In this document: piece by piece, positions 6,846 through 8,357 of the stretch
Layout: every line of letters begins with the position of its first letter
How positions within the stretch are numbered: the stretch's first letter is position 1
Origin: Ruminococcus sp.
GTDB lineage: Bacteria; Bacillota; Clostridia; Oscillospirales; Acutalibacteraceae
Assembly: GCA_022510985.1 (NCBI GenBank)
Contig: JAFLSL010000035.1
Span: 1-8,357, forward strand
Direction of reading: 5' to 3'
DNA: 8,357 bases
Made by a program: the position numbers and the translations under genes
The notes under the pieces: model-generated
Databases searched by the model: none
The model's input: only the letters and a program-made list of their open reading frames with translations
What the model was told of the DNA's origin: nothing

Positions 6846-6850
6846 TTAAA

Positions 6851-7192
6851 ATGCCTTTTATTGATGTAAAAACTTCTGCAAAGCTAAGCGATATAAAAAA
6901 GCAGGAAATTGAAACCGCTCTTACCGAGTCTATCTCGCTTATTCCGGGTAAAACTCCGCACTATTTTATGTGTGCGGTTGAGGACGGAATCAGTATGATG
7001 TTCCACGGTGACAAAGAGCCGACAGCATTCGTTGAGGTTAAGATTTTCGGAAAATCCACCCGCGATGCCTACGAAAATTTAACAGCGAAAATCTGCGAAA
7101 TTTTAAATGAAAAAGCAGGAGTTTCCCCCGACTTTTGCTACGTTAAATTTGAGGAAGTTGCAAATTGGGGCTTTAACAAAAGGATGTTTTAA
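6851..7192 (+). CDS. MIF-like tautomerase (phenylpyruvate tautomerase MIF-related)
   Basis: This 113-aa protein matches the macrophage migration inhibitory factor branch of the tautomerase superfamily, small trimeric enzymes that tautomerise keto acids such as phenylpyruvate in vitro. It starts MPFIDVKT, so Pro2 becomes the N-terminal catalytic proline after Met removal. Lys34 in GKTPHYFMC aligns with the MIF active-site Lys (GKPPQYIAV). The C-terminal YVKFEEVANWGFNKRMF follows the MIF pattern, keeping the Tyr but with Lys99 where human MIF has the active-site Asn97. The length is standard for the family. The start is the ATG at 6851. Its stop codon abuts the ATG of yjbQ (TAAATG), indicating translational coupling. 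The physiological substrate is unknown for most bacterial members. Confidence 0.88.
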   Translation: MPFIDVKTSAKLSDIKKQEIETALTESISLIPGKTPHYFMCAVEDGISMMFHGDKEPTAFVEVKIFGKSTRDAYENLTAKICEILNEKAGVSPDFCYVKFEEVANWGFNKRMF

Positions 7193-7609
7193 ATGAAAAG
7201 CTTTAGAAAAGAATTATGGTTTAACGTCCCGAAAAGAAGACAAATCGTCAGAATTACAGAGGACGTTCAACAGGCTATAGACGAAAGCGGAATAAAAGAG
7301 GGTTTAGTCCTCGTTAACGCGATGAACATTACCGCATCCGTTTTTATTAACGACGACGAAAGCGGTCTGCACCGCGACTACGAACGCTGGCTCGAAAAGC
7401 TCGCCCCCGAAAAGCCCTACAGCCAATACGACCACAACGGATTTGAGGACAATGCCGACGCCCACTTAAAAAGAACGATTATGGGTCGTGAGGTAGTTTG
7501 TGCAATTACAAACGGCAGGCTCGACTTCGGCACTTGGGAACAGATTTTTTATTACGAGCTTGACGGCAAACGCAACAAGCACGCACTGATTAAAATAATC
7601 GGTGAATAA
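7193..7609 (+). CDS. yjbQ: YjbQ/UPF0047 family protein
   Basis: This 138-aa protein belongs to the UPF0047/YjbQ family, often named secondary thiamine-phosphate synthase from weak activity of E. coli YjbQ; its true role is unsettled. Family marks are [27 protein letters not shown] (first half) and [15 protein letters not shown] (87-101). [21 protein letters not shown] (105-125) and the ending LIKIIGE are also typical. His81 (YDHN) and His91 (DAHLK), likely metal ligands, are present. Residue 45, in NAMNITASV, is Asn where I expect His (NAMHITASV) in close relatives, which may remove one ligand. The ATG abuts the stop of the MIF-like gene, with AAAGGA at about 7179-7184. ddl starts 26 bp later. 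Length is normal for the family. Confidence 0.9.
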   Translation: MKSFRKELWFNVPKRRQIVRITEDVQQAIDESGIKEGLVLVNAMNITASVFINDDESGLHRDYERWLEKLAPEKPYSQYDHNGFEDNADAHLKRTIMGREVVCAITNGRLDFGTWEQIFYYELDGKRNKHALIKIIGE

Positions 7610-7619
7610 TCTAATATAC

Positions 7620-7638
7620 GAAAGGCTATGATTTAATG
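7620..7638 (+). repeat. Shared leader GAAAGGCTATGA with mini-ORF, copy 2
   Basis: The 12 bases at 7620-7631 equal those at 4637-4648. The ATG at 7628 opens Met-Ile-stop, and its TAA (7634-7636) overlaps the ddl ATG as TAATG. AAAGG is 10 bases from the ddl start, the same spacing as in copy 1. Confidence 0.6.
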
Positions 7639-8357
7639 AATATAGCGGTACTTACAGGCGGACTCAGCCCCGAACGCGATGTTGCGATTTCTTCCGGTTC
7701 GAAGATTTCCCACGCACTCAGAGAAAAGGGTCACAACGTAGTTTTAATTGATGTTTTTATGGGCTACGAAAATGATTGCGACCCCGAAAAGCTCTTTAAA
7801 GAAAACGCCGACCTGATAAATTGCGACGGAATTTCCGAGGACGTTCCCGATGTCGAGGCGATTAAAGCTAAAAGAGCGGATAAGAGCGACTGTTTTCTCG
7901 GTAAAAATGTAATAGAAATTTGCCGATATGCCGATATCGCTTTTTTTGCACTCCACGGCGGAGAGGGCGAAAACGGTCAGCTTCAGGCTGCCTTCGATAC
8001 CCTCGGAATAAAATACACGGGTGCAAACTTCCTTGCCGCGGCACTCGCTATGGACAAGGGAATTACAAAGGCACTTTTTGAACAGCACAAAATCCTCACC
8101 CCTAAGGGCGAAATTTTTAAGAAAAACGAAAACACAGACAGCTGGAGCTATTTCCCCTGCGTTATCAAGCCTTGCTCGGGCGGCAGCAGCGTCGGAATTG
8201 CAATAGCCGAAAACCGCGAGCAGTTTAAAGAGGCTGTAGCGGACGCGTTTCGATATGAGGACGAAATTGTTATCGAGCAATTTGTAAAGGGACGCGAGTT
8301 CTCTGTCGGCGTTTTAGGCGATGAGGTTCTTCCGCCGATTGAGATTATCCCGACCAC
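7636..8357 (+). CDS. ddl: D-alanine--D-alanine ligase family protein, 5' part
   Basis: The first 240 residues of an ATP-grasp D-Ala-D-Ala ligase are present; the 3' end is outside the window. The enzyme joins two D-alanines for the peptidoglycan stem peptide in the cytosol. Visible motifs are GGLSPERDVAISSG (8-21, with Glu13 at the position of the N-terminal substrate-contacting Glu), ALHGGEGENGQLQAAF (105-120), and DKGITKALF (140-148). The ATP-grasp core follows with VIKPCSGGSSVGI (176-188), IVIEQFVKGREFSVGVLG (211-228) and LPPIEI (232-237). The window ends just before the omega loop, whose Lys-Tyr pair or its substitutes separate D-Ala from D-Lac or D-Ser ligases, so specificity cannot be read. 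GEGENG replaces the more usual GEDG. The start uses AAAGG at 7621-7625. It is the third gene of a tight cluster after the MIF-like gene and yjbQ. Confidence 0.94.
   Translation, partial: MNIAVLTGGLSPERDVAISSGSKISHALREKGHNVVLIDVFMGYENDCDPEKLFKENADLINCDGISEDVPDVEAIKAKRADKSDCFLGKNVIEICRYADIAFFALHGGEGENGQLQAAFDTLGIKYTGANFLAAALAMDKGITKALFEQHKILTPKGEIFKKNENTDSWSYFPCVIKPCSGGSSVGIAIAENREQFKEAVADAFRYEDEIVIEQFVKGREFSVGVLGDEVLPPIEIIPT

Noticed and set aside
6839..6850. TTG start at 6839 for the MIF-like gene
   Set aside because: It overlaps the GGAGG ribosome binding site and would bury the catalytic N-terminal proline; ATG 6851 fits the family.
6715..6850. Riboswitch or tRNA in the mrp to MIF-like gap
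   Set aside because: Only one imperfect hairpin is visible, with no cloverleaf, no CCA-type end and no recognisable riboswitch core.
7744..8357. Reverse-strand ORFs across the ddl region
   Set aside because: The + strand frame from 7636 gives a clear ATP-grasp D-Ala-D-Ala ligase through the window end; the reverse frames are shadows.

Overview
The window looks like part of a Clostridia chromosome, most likely Oscillospiraceae/Ruminococcaceae (Ruminococcus or Eubacterium siraeum type). The reasons are a mid-range GC content judged by eye, GGAGG-type ribosome binding sites, the dnaK-dnaJ-prmA gene order typical of Firmicutes, single-pass envelope proteins with Thr-rich low-complexity stalks, and AT-rich heptamer repeats between genes. 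The genus is an inference. All genes lie on the + strand, and there is no sign of phage, transposon or CRISPR.

Layout. (1) 1-3851, stress and translation block: the 3' half of dnaK, a 129-bp gap with two hairpins, complete dnaJ, a strong terminator overlapping a promoter, prmA (L11 methyltransferase), and a four-helix membrane protein with a very acidic tail. That protein sits where rsmE often follows prmA in Firmicutes. (2) 3852-4022, control region: a strong terminator, a TAATTCT heptamer array, and a near-consensus sigma-A promoter (TTGACA-17-TATTAT). (3) 4023-6714, a tight three-gene operon: a 201-aa single-pass protein with a Thr-rich extracytoplasmic stalk and no visible head domain, a 407-aa zinc-ribbon/TM protein with two extracytoplasmic domains, and an Mrp/NBP35-type Fe-S carrier ATPase with a Cys-rich N-terminus. 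(4) 6715-6850, a non-coding gap with an imperfect hairpin and a second copy of the heptamer motif. (5) 6851-8357, a second tight cluster: an MIF-like tautomerase, a YjbQ/UPF0047 protein with an Asn where I expect a conserved His, and the 5' two-thirds of a D-Ala-D-Ala ligase cut off by the window end.

DnaK and DnaJ are chaperone partners. PrmA modifies ribosomal protein L11 and commonly travels with them. The 4023 and 4653 products look like an envelope pair, and their link to Mrp may be positional only. No classical defence or mobile system is present. The less explained material is the stalk/zinc-ribbon pair, the acidic-tailed membrane protein, two sequence-related terminator hairpins with a compensatory base change, the dispersed heptamer repeat, and a shared 12-bp leader that creates tiny ORFs overlapping two start codons.
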